The position numbers and the translations under genes are program-made. A stretch of 64,000 bases of DNA from the NCBI RefSeq assembly GCF_004010055.1, contig NZ_RQVT01000061.1:124001-188000 (forward strand), given 5' to 3'. Origin of the DNA: Psychroflexus aestuariivivens. Its GTDB lineage: Bacteria > Bacteroidota > Bacteroidia > Flavobacteriales > Flavobacteriaceae. Positions 8,549 through 17,118 of this stretch are shown in pieces (positions within the stretch are counted from its first letter, which is position 1; each line of letters opens with the position of its first letter). The notes below the pieces were generated by a model, which worked only from the letters and a program-made list of their open reading frames with translations, was not told the DNA's origin and did no database searches.

Positions 8549-8909
8549 AATTTATTTTTTTTGATTAAACATATCTTAAATTTATAAAAACTGTTCAATT
8601 ATTTAATCAAATTATTACTGTTTAACTGTGTTTTAACCAGTCTTGTTAATCAATTTTAAATTTTTTAATTAAGCATTAGCTCGGTATAAGATTTGATGAA
8701 AATTTCATAAAAACACACCTATTGTTAAATCGAAATATAAAAACTTATACACTTGAAATATCAAAAAAATTTCAATACCAAAAATTCTTCAAGATTCGTA
8801 TTTAAAGTTTAAGCCTAAAAAAACCAAGCCATTCAGACTTGGTTTTATCTAAGTTTTATAATAAATATTCTGTTGAACTTAACTTCAATAAAATATTTTT
8901 AAACAGAAA
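8549..8909. other. Gene-free stretch between ahcY and the EF-hand gene
   Basis: This 361-bp region is about 80 percent A+T. It holds the ahcY terminator at its right side (8817-8846) and presumably the EF-hand promoter at its left end. I found no open frame with coding character and no tRNA-like fold. Confidence 0.6.
8817..8846 (-). terminator. Intrinsic terminator downstream of ahcY
   Basis: AAAACCAAG and CTTGGTTTT pair around a 9-nt loop. On the minus strand the stem is followed by a run of seven T (read with the stem), about 65 nt after the ahcY stop. It could also work weakly on the plus strand. Confidence 0.8.
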
Positions 8910-10226
8910 TTAATATCTATAGTATTCTGGTTTGAAAGGACCTTCCACCTTAACGCCAATATAGTCGGCTTGGTCAGATTTCAACTCTGTTAATTCTACA
9001 CCGATACGTTCCAAATGAAGTTTTGCGACTTTTTCATCCAAATGTTTTGGCAGCATATAAACTTCATTTTTATATTCGTCAGTGTTCTTCCAAAGTTCAA
9101 GTTGTGCTAAAGTTTGATTGGTGAAGGAGTTACTCATTACAAAACTTGGATGACCTGTAGCACAACCTAGATTGACCAAACGACCTTCAGCTAGGATAAG
9201 TATATCTTTTCCGTCTATGGTATATTTGTCAACCTGAGGCTTAATTTCAACTTTAGTGCTGCCGTGGTTTTTCTTTAACCATGCCATGTCTATCTCATTA
9301 TCGAAATGACCGATATTACAAACAATTGTTTTGTCTTTGAACATTTCGAAATGCTCGCCTCTAATAATGTCTTTATTTCCGGTAGTTGTGATAACGATAT
9401 CCGCTTTTTCAGCAACGGTTTCAAGTTTTTTCACTTCAAAACCATCCATAGCAGCTTGTAATGCACAAATTGGATCAATTTCTGTAATGGTGACAATGGA
9501 GCCTGCACCACGGAAAGAAGCTGCTGTTCCTTTACCAACATCGCCATAACCACAAACCACCACTCTTTTGCCAGCCAACATCACATCGGTGGCACGTCTA
9601 ATAGCGTCAACGGCGCTTTCTCTACAGCCGTATTTATTGTCAAATTTAGATTTCGTCACACTGTCGTTAACATTGATTGCTGGCATTGGCAAAGTTCCGT
9701 TTTTCATTCTTTCATAAAGTCTGTGAACACCAGTAGTGGTTTCTTCAGACAATCCTTTGATGCCTTCGGCTAGTTGAGGATAATCGTCTAAAACCATATT
9801 GGTTAGATCTCCTCCATCGTCCAAAATCATGTTTAGCGGTTTGCGATCTTCACCGAAAAATAAAGTTTGCTCGATGCACCAGTTGAATTCTTCTTCGGTC
9901 ATGCCTTTCCAAGCGTAAACTGGTATGCCTGCTTGAGCGATAGCTGCAGCCGCGTGATCTTGTGTAGAAAAAATATTGCAAGAACTCCAAGTCACTTCAG
10001 CACCAAGTTCAACTAAAGTTTCGATAAGCACAGCCGTTTGGATAGTCATGTGCAAACATCCTGCGATTCTAGCACCTTTCAGTGGTTTATCTTTTCCAAA
10101 TTCTTCTCTCAACGCCATTAATCCTGGCATTTCAGATTGGGCTAGTTCGATTTCTCTTCTACCCCATTCAGCTAGTGAAATATCTTTAACTTTATAAGGT
10201 GTATAAGGTACTGCTTCTGTGCTCAT
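8910..10226 (-). CDS. ahcY: Adenosylhomocysteinase AhcY
   Basis: NAD-dependent hydrolase that converts S-adenosylhomocysteine to adenosine and homocysteine in the activated methyl cycle. The 438-residue protein shows the substrate domain ([29 protein letters not shown]), the NAD-binding loop [11 protein letters not shown], the NKYGCRES stretch after the catalytic Asn/Lys region, and the conserved C-terminal KPEYYRY. I use the ATG giving [15 protein letters not shown]; the frame is open ten codons further, but that part covers the promoter. Its -7 element lies back to back with that of the phosphopantetheinyl transferase gene on the other strand. Confidence 0.97.
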   Translation of the reverse strand: MSTEAVPYTPYKVKDISLAEWGRREIELAQSEMPGLMALREEFGKDKPLKGARIAGCLHMTIQTAVLIETLVELGAEVTWSSCNIFSTQDHAAAAIAQAGIPVYAWKGMTEEEFNWCIEQTLFFGEDRKPLNMILDDGGDLTNMVLDDYPQLAEGIKGLSEETTTGVHRLYERMKNGTLPMPAINVNDSVTKSKFDNKYGCRESAVDAIRRATDVMLAGKRVVVCGYGDVGKGTAASFRGAGSIVTITEIDPICALQAAMDGFEVKKLETVAEKADIVITTTGNKDIIRGEHFEMFKDKTIVCNIGHFDNEIDMAWLKKNHGSTKVEIKPQVDKYTIDGKDILILAEGRLVNLGCATGHPSFVMSNSFTNQTLAQLELWKNTDEYKNEVYMLPKHLDEKVAKLHLERIGVELTELKSDQADYIGVKVEGPFKPEYYRY

Positions 10227-10240
10227 AAGTAAAATTATTA

Positions 10241-10248
10241 TATTTTTG
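10241..10248 (+). promoter_or_regulatory. -7 promoter element (TATTTTTG) for the phosphopantetheinyl transferase gene
   Basis: An exact TAnnTTTG match on the plus strand, 33 bp before the ATG at 10282. It lies only 5 bp from the opposing ahcY -7 element. Confidence 0.55.
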
Positions 10249-10253
10249 AAGGA

Positions 10254-10261
10254 CAAAAATA
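10254..10261 (-). promoter_or_regulatory. -7 promoter element (TATTTTTG) for ahcY
   Basis: An exact TAnnTTTG match on the minus strand, 27 bp upstream of the ahcY ATG. Because it is interleaved with the plus-strand promoter, RNA polymerase cannot easily occupy both at once. Confidence 0.55.
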
Positions 10262-10281
10262 AACAAACTCAAAATAGTTTT

Positions 10282-10914
10282 ATGCCGATTTACAAAACAA
10301 TAACAGTAGATGAACAAACAACCGCAGTAATTTGGAAAATTAATGAATCTTTAGAAACCTTGAGTGAAGGCATTCAATTAACAGATTATTGCCAATCACG
10401 GTTTGATGTCATGCAATCTGAAGTTCATAGAAAAGGATTTATGAGCATTCGTCATCTACTGAGATTTTTTGGTTATACTGATTTAGATTTGATTTACGAC
10501 GAAAAAGGCAAACCTCATCTTAATGACGGCAAATACATATCTATCACACATTCTTTTGAATTTACAGCTGTTATTGTTTCTAACAAACGTGTTGGTATTG
10601 ATATTGAAAAGCAGCGAGAAAAAATTAAAAAAATAGCGCCCAAATTCACACCTATTGAAGAATATAAAGCCTTGGGTAATGGTGAGGATTTGATTCGAAA
10701 ACTAACGATTGTTTGGGGTGCTAAAGAATCGCTTTACAAATTATACGGCAAACGCGGCTTGCTTTTTCTCCATGATATTTTTGTTTACGATTTTGACATT
10801 TCAGCTTCAGAAACAAAAGCTAAAGTAATGCATCAAAACCGAGTGACGTTTTATATTTTACACTTCCTGGAGTTTGAAGGTTTTACTTGCGTGTATGCTA
10901 TTGCAGATTCCTAA
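10282..10914 (+). CDS. 4'-phosphopantetheinyl transferase superfamily protein
   Basis: Transfers 4'-phosphopantetheine from CoA to a carrier protein serine. The 210-residue protein has the Sfp-type arrangement: an N-terminal half with the substrate-contacting SITHSFEFTAV segment, the Mg-binding GIDIE motif in the middle, and the WGAKESLYKLYGKRG motif in the second half. The length suits the Sfp/HetI type better than the short AcpS type. The start at ATG giving MPIYKTITV is chosen because the upstream open frame overlaps the promoter and the ahcY start. A second, AcpS-type enzyme may exist elsewhere, so I give no symbol. Confidence 0.85.
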   Translation: MPIYKTITVDEQTTAVIWKINESLETLSEGIQLTDYCQSRFDVMQSEVHRKGFMSIRHLLRFFGYTDLDLIYDEKGKPHLNDGKYISITHSFEFTAVIVSNKRVGIDIEKQREKIKKIAPKFTPIEEYKALGNGEDLIRKLTIVWGAKESLYKLYGKRGLLFLHDIFVYDFDISASETKAKVMHQNRVTFYILHFLEFEGFTCVYAIADS

Positions 10915-10916
10915 TA

Positions 10917-10924
10917 TATTTTTG
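10917..10924 (+). promoter_or_regulatory. -7 promoter element (TATTTTTG) for a small membrane-protein unit
   Basis: An exact TAnnTTTG match starts 3 bp after the preceding stop codon and 30 bp before the ATG of the small frameshifted frame. No well-spaced TTG is present. Confidence 0.4.
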
Positions 10925-10946
10925 AACAAATAACATTTAGTCTATT

Positions 10947-11094
10947 ATGAAACTAATCACTGACACTTTTAGGACTATTCCCAATTTTAGGGATGCTTCT
11001 CACCTTTATTATCATATTTTATTTTTTAAGAGTTTGTTATTTGCTAATTAAATTTTTAAAGTTGAAAATCAAAAAATTAGAAAATCAACCTTGA
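10947..11094 (+). pseudogene. Small membrane protein, apparently frameshifted
   Basis: An ATG at 10947 opens a frame reading MKLITDT. If one T of the TTTT run at 10967-10970 is skipped, it continues as LGLFPILGMLLTFIIIFYF and ends with a basic tail KLKIKKLENQP at the TGA at 11092. The conceptual product is 48 residues: one strongly hydrophobic helix and a lysine-rich cytosolic tail, a shape common for small flavobacterial inner-membrane proteins. Without the shift the frame ends after 34 codons in sequence with no coding look. A -7 element lies before it and a terminator 13 bp after it. Frameshift, sequencing error or programmed shift cannot be separated here. Confidence 0.4.
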
Positions 11095-11106
11095 TTATTA
11101 TACAAT

Positions 11107-11143
11107 AAAACGGCCCTAAACACTAAGAGATTAAAGCCGTTTT
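11107..11143. terminator. Bidirectional terminator hairpin
   Basis: AAAACGGC and GCCGTTTT form an 8-bp stem around a 21-nt loop, with T runs on both strands. It lies between the small plus-strand unit and the minus-strand saccharopine dehydrogenase-like gene and can serve both. Confidence 0.65.
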
Positions 11144-11165
11144 GAAAATTAAATTTGTATTTTAA

Positions 11166-12533
11166 TTAATTCAGATTATCTGGGTTGTAGCCCAAATATT
11201 CACGTTCTCGTTCTTCAAATTTTATATTGAAATTTTCTAATTCTTTTAAAATTGGATTGTAAACTTCAGGATGAATTGGTCTTAAAACACCTTTTTTGGT
11301 GATTTCGCCATTCAGAATTTTCAGGGTGGCAATACCAACAGGCAAACCAACCGTTTTAGCCATTGCTGTATAGGTTTGATCTTCACCAATGCTAACCATG
11401 GTAGAATCGATTTGTTTTTTTTCTCCATTGAGTTCGTAACCAAATTTATGATACATCACAATCATATCTTTGTCATCTGGTTTCAGCGTCCATTTTTCTT
11501 CTAAAATTTTCTGTAAAGCTTGCGCCGGTGTGGCATCTTTCAAGCCGATTTTCTTTTTCGGATTGAAAATATCTAGTTCTTCCAATTTATCCCAAATCAA
11601 ATCATCTTGGTCTATCTTCATGCTTTGTCTCAACTTCAACTCTACAGAATCTGTCGGTGAATACGGCAAAAATGAATTGATAAATTCACGATAACTCATA
11701 TTTTCTGTGTCTTGCATTGTGTAAGTATCATCTGTAACACCTAACTGAACAAAAACGTTCCAGGCTTTACTGAATCCTACGCGACGTAAAGTTCCACGGT
11801 AAATTGTAGGAATGTCTTCCAAACCATAAATGCTACGGTAGGCCAGTGAATTTCTATTGGCTAAACCTTCAAAACGACCATATTTTGGAATTTGTAAAAA
11901 TTCTGTACGACGGAATAATCTTTGGTAAGGAATATATTTATATTGACCTTCTTGAATAAATTCTGCTGCACCGCCTTGCCCAGCTACAACAACATTTCTA
12001 GGATTCCAAGTGAATTTGTAATGCCATAAATTATCATCACTTTCTGGAGCTACCAAACCACCTGTGAAAGATTCAAACATCAACATTTTCCCGCCTTTTT
12101 CACGAATGCTATCTAAAACTTGCATGGCGCTCATGTGGTCTATTCCTGGATCCACACCGATTTCATTCATAAAAGTCAATCCATTGGCTTTCACATCTCC
12201 ATCTAGAGCTTCCATTTCTTTTGAAACATAAGATGCCGTGACCATATTTTTATTGAATTTCACACAATCTTTAGCCACCTGAATATGAAATCTGGCTGGC
12301 AACATAGAAATCACAATATCTGCATCCTGAATAGCTTTCTCACGCTGGTCTTCTTCAAAAATATCCAAAGCCATTGCTTCTGCATTTTTATGATTTCTGG
12401 CTAGTTTTTTGGCATTGTCTAGAGATAAATCAGCAATTTTCAGTTTTATGTTTTCAGCTTCAGAATGATCCAACAAAAATCGAACTAAAGACGAAGTGGA
12501 CTTCCCTGCTCCTATAATTAATATTGTACGCAT
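11166..12533 (-). CDS. Saccharopine dehydrogenase (LYS9-type) family protein
   Basis: The 455-residue enzyme has an N-terminal Rossmann fold with the dinucleotide motif IGAGKSTSSLVRFLL, followed by MLPARFHIQVAKDCVKF and the catalytic-domain block NEIGVDPGIDHMSAM. A C-terminal alpha/beta catalytic domain typical of the glutamate-forming saccharopine dehydrogenase comes next. In eukaryotes this step turns saccharopine into aminoadipate semialdehyde and glutamate during lysine breakdown. No lysine-ketoglutarate reductase gene is present in the window, so the lysine-degradation role is inferred from family only. It is monocistronic, and its upstream region is shared with the divergent DUF423 gene. 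Confidence 0.88.
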   Translation of the reverse strand: MRTILIIGAGKSTSSLVRFLLDHSEAENIKLKIADLSLDNAKKLARNHKNAEAMALDIFEEDQREKAIQDADIVISMLPARFHIQVAKDCVKFNKNMVTASYVSKEMEALDGDVKANGLTFMNEIGVDPGIDHMSAMQVLDSIREKGGKMLMFESFTGGLVAPESDDNLWHYKFTWNPRNVVVAGQGGAAEFIQEGQYKYIPYQRLFRRTEFLQIPKYGRFEGLANRNSLAYRSIYGLEDIPTIYRGTLRRVGFSKAWNVFVQLGVTDDTYTMQDTENMSYREFINSFLPYSPTDSVELKLRQSMKIDQDDLIWDKLEELDIFNPKKKIGLKDATPAQALQKILEEKWTLKPDDKDMIVMYHKFGYELNGEKKQIDSTMVSIGEDQTYTAMAKTVGLPVGIATLKILNGEITKKGVLRPIHPEVYNPILKELENFNIKFEEREREYLGYNPDNLN

Positions 12534-12535
12534 AT

Positions 12536-12564
12536 TTGAATATGAATTTTAATGAGTAAATTTG
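12536..12564 (+). promoter_or_regulatory. Promoter TTG-N18-TAAATTTG for the DUF423 gene
   Basis: TTG at 12536-12538 and an exact -7 element TAAATTTG at 12557-12564 are separated by 18 bp, close to the flavobacterial consensus. The ATG follows 44 bp later. Confidence 0.6.
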
Positions 12565-12608
12565 TGAAATACGAAACTACACAAATTAAAATTGAATTTT
12601 AAATCGAC

Positions 12609-12998
12609 ATGCGAACAAATCTCATTCTTTTAGGCAGTTTTTTAGGTTTTATTGGGATTATTTTAGGTGCTTTTGGCGCTCACGGACTTGAAAAAGTACT
12701 TGAAGTAGAGCAAATCCAAACTTTTGAAACAGGAGTGAGATACCAAATTTATCATGCCTTGTTTTTACTATTTTTAGGAAGTCAAAAATTCACTTCTCAT
12801 AAAATTAATAATATTCTATTTTGGTTTATTTTAATAGGTGTTATTTTATTTTCAGGTTCTATTTATGGTTTAGCAACAAACTCATTGTCAAGCTTTGATT
12901 TTAAAGCCATAGCTTGGCTTACTCCTATTGGCGGTAGTCTTTTGATAATAAGCTGGTTATTGTTATTTATTAATATTTTAAAGAATCGAAACAAATAA
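12609..12998 (+). CDS. DUF423 family inner-membrane protein
   Basis: The 129-residue protein has four predicted transmembrane helices. The N-terminal helix contains the family signature GFIGIILGAFGAHGLEK, followed by the QIYHALFLL segment. Both are characteristic of DUF423 (YgdD-like) proteins, small inner-membrane proteins of unknown function found across bacteria. It sits between the divergent saccharopine dehydrogenase gene and pckA with its own promoter, and nothing in the context suggests a partner. Confidence 0.85.
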   Translation: MRTNLILLGSFLGFIGIILGAFGAHGLEKVLEVEQIQTFETGVRYQIYHALFLLFLGSQKFTSHKINNILFWFILIGVILFSGSIYGLATNSLSSFDFKAIAWLTPIGGSLLIISWLLLFINILKNRNK

Positions 12999-13032
12999 TA
13001 AGAATTATCAGTTTTATTTAAAATAAAGTCTT

Positions 13033-13040
13033 TAAATTTG
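13033..13040 (+). promoter_or_regulatory. -7 promoter element (TAAATTTG) for pckA
   Basis: An exact TAnnTTTG match 25 bp before the pckA ATG, giving a leader of roughly 20 nt. No clear TTG at the -33 position. Confidence 0.5.
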
Positions 13041-13065
13041 CTTGTCATAATAACAACACAATATT

Positions 13066-14667
13066 ATGATGGATAAAAACACCAAAACTACGAAAACGTT
13101 TGCGTTAGATAATTATGGTATTACCTCAGACAAAATTCATTACCAACTATCTCCCGAAGAACTTCACAAAATTACAATTGAAAAAGGCCAAGGCAAAGAA
13201 GTCGATTCTGGTGCTTTAGCCATCAATACTGGCGAATTCACAGGGCGCTCTCCAAAAGACAGATTTATTGTTAAAGACGAGATAACCAAGGATGAAGTCT
13301 GGTGGAGCAATATCAATTTACCATTCGATGCCGATAAGTTTGACAAACTTTACGATAAAGTCGTAAATTACTTAAGCGATAAAGAACTTTTCGTTAGAGA
13401 CGCTTACGCATGTGCAGATGACAATTATAGATTGAATATCAGACATATTAATGAGTACTCATGGAGCAACATGTTTGCATACAATATGTTTTTGAGACCA
13501 ACAGAAAGCGAATTAGAAAATTTTGAACCAGAGTGGACAGTTATCAATGCACCAGGTTTTATGGCAAACCCAGAAATCGATGGTACAAGAGCGCATAATT
13601 TCGCCATTCTGAATTTCACTAAGAAAATAGCACTTATAGGTGGTACAGGTTATACTGGAGAAATTAAAAAAGGAATTTTCTCTGCACTGAATTTCATCTT
13701 ACCAGTGATGAAAAACACACTACCAATGCACTGCTCTGCAAATGTTGGCGAAGATGGCGACACTGCTATTTTCTTCGGGCTTTCAGGCACCGGAAAAACA
13801 ACACTCTCGGCAGATCCAAATAGAAAACTTATTGGAGATGACGAGCACGGCTGGACCAATGAAAATACGGTGTTCAATTTTGAAGGCGGATGTTATGCCA
13901 AAGTGATTGATTTGACTAAAGAAAAAGAACCTGATATTTTTAAAGCAATCAAACCTGGTGCTATTTTGGAAAACGTCACTATTGAAGACGGAAAAGTGCT
14001 TTTTAAAGATTCTACAATTACACAAAATACACGAGTCAGTTACCCTATTCATCATATCGACAATATTCAGCCAGGTTCGGTTGGAGAAAATCCAAAAAAT
14101 ATCTTTTTCTTAACTGCAGATGCTTTTGGTGTCTTGCCTCCAATTAGTAAACTCACACCAGGACAAGCGGCTTTTCATTTCATTAGCGGTTATACCGCCA
14201 AAGTTGCTGGCACAGAAGCTGGAATCGATGAACCTGTTCCGAGTTTCTCTGCGTGTTTTGGCGCTCCATTTATGCCGCTTCATCCAACACGATACGCTAC
14301 TATGCTTAGTGAAAAAATGAAAGAAGCTGGCGTTAATGTTTGGCTAGTCAATACTGGATGGACTGGCGGACCTTATGGTACAGGACATCGTATGAAATTG
14401 AAATATACACGTGCAATGATTACCGCTGCGCTAAAAGGAGAATTGGAAAATGTGAAATATGAAACGCATGAGGTTTTTGGATTATCTATGCCAAAAACTT
14501 GTCCAAATGTGCCAAATGATGTTTTGAATCCAAAAGAAACTTGGCAAGACAAATCTGCTTATGACACAAAAGCCAAACAATTAGCAAAATCTTTCCAAGA
14601 CAACTTTGAAAAATTCGAAAGTTACGCTAACAAAGAAATTGTAGAAGGTGCGCCTTCTGTCAATTAA
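13066..14667 (+). CDS. pckA: Phosphoenolpyruvate carboxykinase (ATP)
   Basis: Catalyses oxaloacetate plus ATP to phosphoenolpyruvate, CO2 and ADP, the entry step of gluconeogenesis. The 533 residues match the ATP-type enzyme in length. Visible blocks are GEFTGRSPKDRFIV (about 56-69), the substrate region GLSGTGKTTLS (238-248, kinase-1a P-loop), LIGDDEHGW (255-263, kinase-2 with metal ligands) and NTGWTGGPYGTGHRM near residue 440. Two ATGs in tandem (13066 and 13069) are possible starts, differing by one residue. A strong terminator follows the stop by 24 bp. Confidence 0.97.
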   Translation: MMDKNTKTTKTFALDNYGITSDKIHYQLSPEELHKITIEKGQGKEVDSGALAINTGEFTGRSPKDRFIVKDEITKDEVWWSNINLPFDADKFDKLYDKVVNYLSDKELFVRDAYACADDNYRLNIRHINEYSWSNMFAYNMFLRPTESELENFEPEWTVINAPGFMANPEIDGTRAHNFAILNFTKKIALIGGTGYTGEIKKGIFSALNFILPVMKNTLPMHCSANVGEDGDTAIFFGLSGTGKTTLSADPNRKLIGDDEHGWTNENTVFNFEGGCYAKVIDLTKEKEPDIFKAIKPGAILENVTIEDGKVLFKDSTITQNTRVSYPIHHIDNIQPGSVGENPKNIFFLTADAFGVLPPISKLTPGQAAFHFISGYTAKVAGTEAGIDEPVPSFSACFGAPFMPLHPTRYATMLSEKMKEAGVNVWLVNTGWTGGPYGTGHRMKLKYTRAMITAALKGELENVKYETHEVFGLSMPKTCPNVPNDVLNPKETWQDKSAYDTKAKQLAKSFQDNFEKFESYANKEIVEGAPSVN

Positions 14668-14691
14668 TTAAAAAAAAATTAGCTTCTAAAG

Positions 14692-14725
14692 CTTGCCAGA
14701 ATTTTAATTTGGGCAAGTTTTTTTT
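14692..14725 (+). terminator. Intrinsic terminator of pckA
   Basis: CTTGCC and GGCAAG pair around a 14-nt loop and are followed directly by eight T. Confidence 0.85.
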
Positions 14726-14799
14726 GTTTGAAGAAATTATAATTCTGAAATCTAATAGTCGGACTTGCTCCTTTAGAAACTTCTTGATTTAATGAAACG

Positions 14800-14837
14800 A
14801 AAACACCCAATTATAAAATTTACAATTGGGTGTTTTT
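14800..14837. terminator. Bidirectional terminator downstream of hemD
   Basis: AAAACACCCAATT and AATTGGGTGTTTT form a 13-bp stem with T-rich tails on both strands. It lies 22 bp beyond the hemD stop on the minus strand and may also catch readthrough from pckA. Confidence 0.85.
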
Positions 14838-14858
14838 ATTAGCAAATAAAAATTTGAT

Positions 14859-15599
14859 TTATTTATTGTCTTTGATATAATTTTCCAAAGCCATTGTCAT
14901 TGAGGGTGTTTCAGGCGTTGGAGCTTTGATTTGAACATTCAATCCTTTTTCTTCGGCTGCTTTGATTGTTGTATTTCCGAAAGCTGCAATTTTAGTACCT
15001 TTTTGTTCAAAATCAGGGAAATTTTCATACAAAGATTTGATTCCGCTAGGACTAAAAAACACAACAATATCATAGGATACTTCACGCAAATGCGATAAGT
15101 CACTTACCACAGTTTTATAAAACACACCTCTGGTCCAATCTACACCTAATTTATCCAATTGCTGTGGAATAATCGGCTTCAACATGTCTGAAGATGGCAA
15201 CAAAAATTTTTCGTCTTTGTGTTTTTTAATACTAGATTCTAGCTCTTGAAAAGTTCGTTTACCAACGTAAATTTTACGCTTTCTATAAACAACATATTTT
15301 TGTAAGTAAAAAGCAACAGCCTCACTCAAACAAAAATATTTCAAGGAATCTGGTATTTTGTAACGCATTTCTTCAGCAATTCTAAAGAAATTATCAACTG
15401 CATTACGACTGGTAAGGATGATAGCAGAAAATTTGGAAATATCAATTTTTTGCTGACGAACTTCTTTAGTGTCTACTGGCTCAACATGGATAAATGGGAT
15501 AAAATCAATTTTAACTTTTAGTTTATCCTCAAGCTCAGAATACGGTGAATGTTCGACGTTAGGTTTAGGTTGTGAAATTAGAATATTTTTCACTTTCAT
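14859..15599 (-). CDS. hemD: Uroporphyrinogen-III synthase HemD
   Basis: Cyclises hydroxymethylbilane to uroporphyrinogen III in haem biosynthesis. The 246-residue protein shows the two-domain HEM4 pattern: an N-terminal ILISQPKPN block, AIILTSRNAVDNFFRIAE in the first domain, and VVFFSPSGIKSLYENF and the AFGNTTIKAAEEKGL region in the second. HemD sequences diverge strongly, so the call rests on the fold-typical S/T-G/N motifs and length. I start at the ATG giving MKVKNILISQ. The frame could begin 11 codons earlier, but only with a TTG that overlaps the upstream DUF4271 stop. It is co-transcribed with that gene. Confidence 0.85.
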   Translation of the reverse strand: MKVKNILISQPKPNVEHSPYSELEDKLKVKIDFIPFIHVEPVDTKEVRQQKIDISKFSAIILTSRNAVDNFFRIAEEMRYKIPDSLKYFCLSEAVAFYLQKYVVYRKRKIYVGKRTFQELESSIKKHKDEKFLLPSSDMLKPIIPQQLDKLGVDWTRGVFYKTVVSDLSHLREVSYDIVVFFSPSGIKSLYENFPDFEQKGTKIAAFGNTTIKAAEEKGLNVQIKAPTPETPSMTMALENYIKDNK

Positions 15600-15628
15600 A
15601 TAGCTTAGCTTTTCTAGCACCGACTTTA

Positions 15629-16288
15629 TCAAGTAATATTAACCACTTTAAAAAGAATTATATACGGTGCGATTTCAAAAGCGCAAAGGTACAAAATAAA
15701 ATAAAACGAATATGCTAAAATGTTACTTTGATAATTAATCAAATAATAGATGACTCTAAACATATAGATTACAGCCGCCAGAATAGCACAAAAACCTATA
15801 ATATAGGGATCATTGAAATCTTGAAAATAAAAAATGAGCGCCAACGGAAATAGCAAAAATAAGCTAAGCCATGTCAAAATGCTTTGTTTGAAAAATAAGT
15901 ATTTGCTCGCTTGATTTTCAATTTCAAATAAATCGCCAACAATTTTTTCAATTAAATATTTGCTAATAATAAAAATTGAAGCTAAAAATAAAATCTGAAA
16001 ATACTTAAAAATATCGAAATCAGTATGCAAATTCACTTCAGGCAAAACCACGTAAACAAAAGCAGACAAGCCGAAAAGTCCAGCAACAAAAAGCAAAACT
16101 TCAAAAATCTCTATGCGACGCAATTCTGAAAACTTTTTGCTAATAAATTCAAGATTGAAAATTAAACCGGCAAACGCATGAAACAGAGCCGATTTATTCC
16201 ACTTTGCAATAACAAGCAACAAGGCTACAAAAACCAAAATGGCTGTAATCCAAAAATGATTTTCTATGTATCTAAAACTAACTTGCAC
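15629..16288 (-). CDS. DUF4271 domain membrane protein
   Basis: The 219-residue protein has a soluble start followed by about six hydrophobic segments, matching DUF4271, a Bacteroidota-specific integral membrane family with no known activity. It lies directly upstream of hemD on the same strand. I recall this pairing as common in Flavobacteriia and it may hint at a membrane function linked to tetrapyrroles, but no residue pattern here supports haem binding. Confidence 0.8.
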   Translation of the reverse strand: MQVSFRYIENHFWITAILVFVALLLVIAKWNKSALFHAFAGLIFNLEFISKKFSELRRIEIFEVLLFVAGLFGLSAFVYVVLPEVNLHTDFDIFKYFQILFLASIFIISKYLIEKIVGDLFEIENQASKYLFFKQSILTWLSLFLLFPLALIFYFQDFNDPYIIGFCAILAAVIYMFRVIYYLINYQSNILAYSFYFILYLCAFEIAPYIILFKVVNIT

Positions 16289-16356
16289 AACTTAATTTTA
16301 GCACAAATGTAAATTAAAAAGGATTTTTAATGGTTAATTTTCGGTTTGAAAAATTA

Positions 16357-16364
16357 TATATTTG
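16357..16364 (+). promoter_or_regulatory. -7 promoter element (TATATTTG) for the glycosyltransferase operon
   Basis: An exact TAnnTTTG match 24 bp before the ATG of the glycosyltransferase gene. The -33 element is not obvious. Confidence 0.5.
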
Positions 16365-16388
16365 TCCACCTAACTTCAAATTCCATTG

Positions 16389-17114
16389 ATGTCTCAAAAA
16401 TTAGTCATCATACCAACTTACAACGAGGTCGAAAATATTGAACGCATTGTCAGAAATATTTTTTCGCAACCTGTAGATTTTCAGATTTTAGTTGTTGACG
16501 ATAATTCACCAGATCAAACTTGGGCTTTAGTTCAGGAGCTTCAAAAAGATTTTCCAGGACAACTTCACTTAGAAATCAGAAATGCAAAAAGTGGATTAGG
16601 CAAAGCTTACATTCACGGTTTCAAATGGGCTTTACAAAGAGATTATCAATTTATTTTTGAAATGGATGCTGACTTTTCTCATAATCCAAATGATCTAATT
16701 CGTTTATTCAATGCTAGCAGCAAACAGAATTTTGACCTAGTTATTGGTTCTCGATATATCAAAGGCGTAAATGTTATCAACTGGCCAATGAAGCGAGTTT
16801 TGATGTCATGGATTGCCTCAAAATACGTCAAACTTATCACTGGATTGCAGATTGAAGATACCACTGCAGGATTTGTTTGCTACAAAAGAGAAGTTTTGGA
16901 AACTTTGGATATGGATAAAATCAAATTCATTGGTTATGCCTTTCAAATAGAAATGAAGTTTAAAGCTTTCAAAAAAGGCTTTAAAGTAAAAGAAATCCCT
17001 GTTATCTTTACAGATCGAACCAAAGGAAAATCAAAAATGAGCAGCGGCATAATTGCTGAAGCTATTTTTGGTGTTATCAATTTAAAATTAAAAAGCATCC
17101 TCGGAAAACTGTAA
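16389..17114 (+). CDS. Polyprenol-phosphate mannose synthase-like glycosyltransferase (GT2)
   Basis: The 241-residue family-2 glycosyltransferase contains the nucleotide-sugar block VIIPTYNEVENIERIV, the DDNSPDQT motif, the DXD-type DADFSHNP and VIGSRYIKGVNVINWP. These match the DPM1-like group, which transfers mannose from GDP-mannose to a polyprenol phosphate at the inner membrane. There is no C-terminal transmembrane pair, as in soluble DPM1. The donor and acceptor are inferred from the family. The annotated open frame begins with TTG one codon earlier; the ATG at 16389 is preferred. The next gene, dihydroorotase, follows after 4 bp, so the two and the DUF4296 gene form an operon. Confidence 0.88.
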   Translation: MSQKLVIIPTYNEVENIERIVRNIFSQPVDFQILVVDDNSPDQTWALVQELQKDFPGQLHLEIRNAKSGLGKAYIHGFKWALQRDYQFIFEMDADFSHNPNDLIRLFNASSKQNFDLVIGSRYIKGVNVINWPMKRVLMSWIASKYVKLITGLQIEDTTAGFVCYKREVLETLDMDKIKFIGYAFQIEMKFKAFKKGFKVKEIPVIFTDRTKGKSKMSSGIIAEAIFGVINLKLKSILGKL

Positions 17115-17118
17115 TATT

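Noticed and set aside
13650-14055. Several minus-strand frames inside pckA
   Set aside because: They are antisense to a strongly conserved enzyme and have no start signals or recognisable domains.
15600-15632. N-terminal extension of HemD starting at TTG (15632)
   Set aside because: It would overlap the DUF4271 stop and adds a segment not typical of the family; the ATG at 15599 sits directly before the conserved strand.
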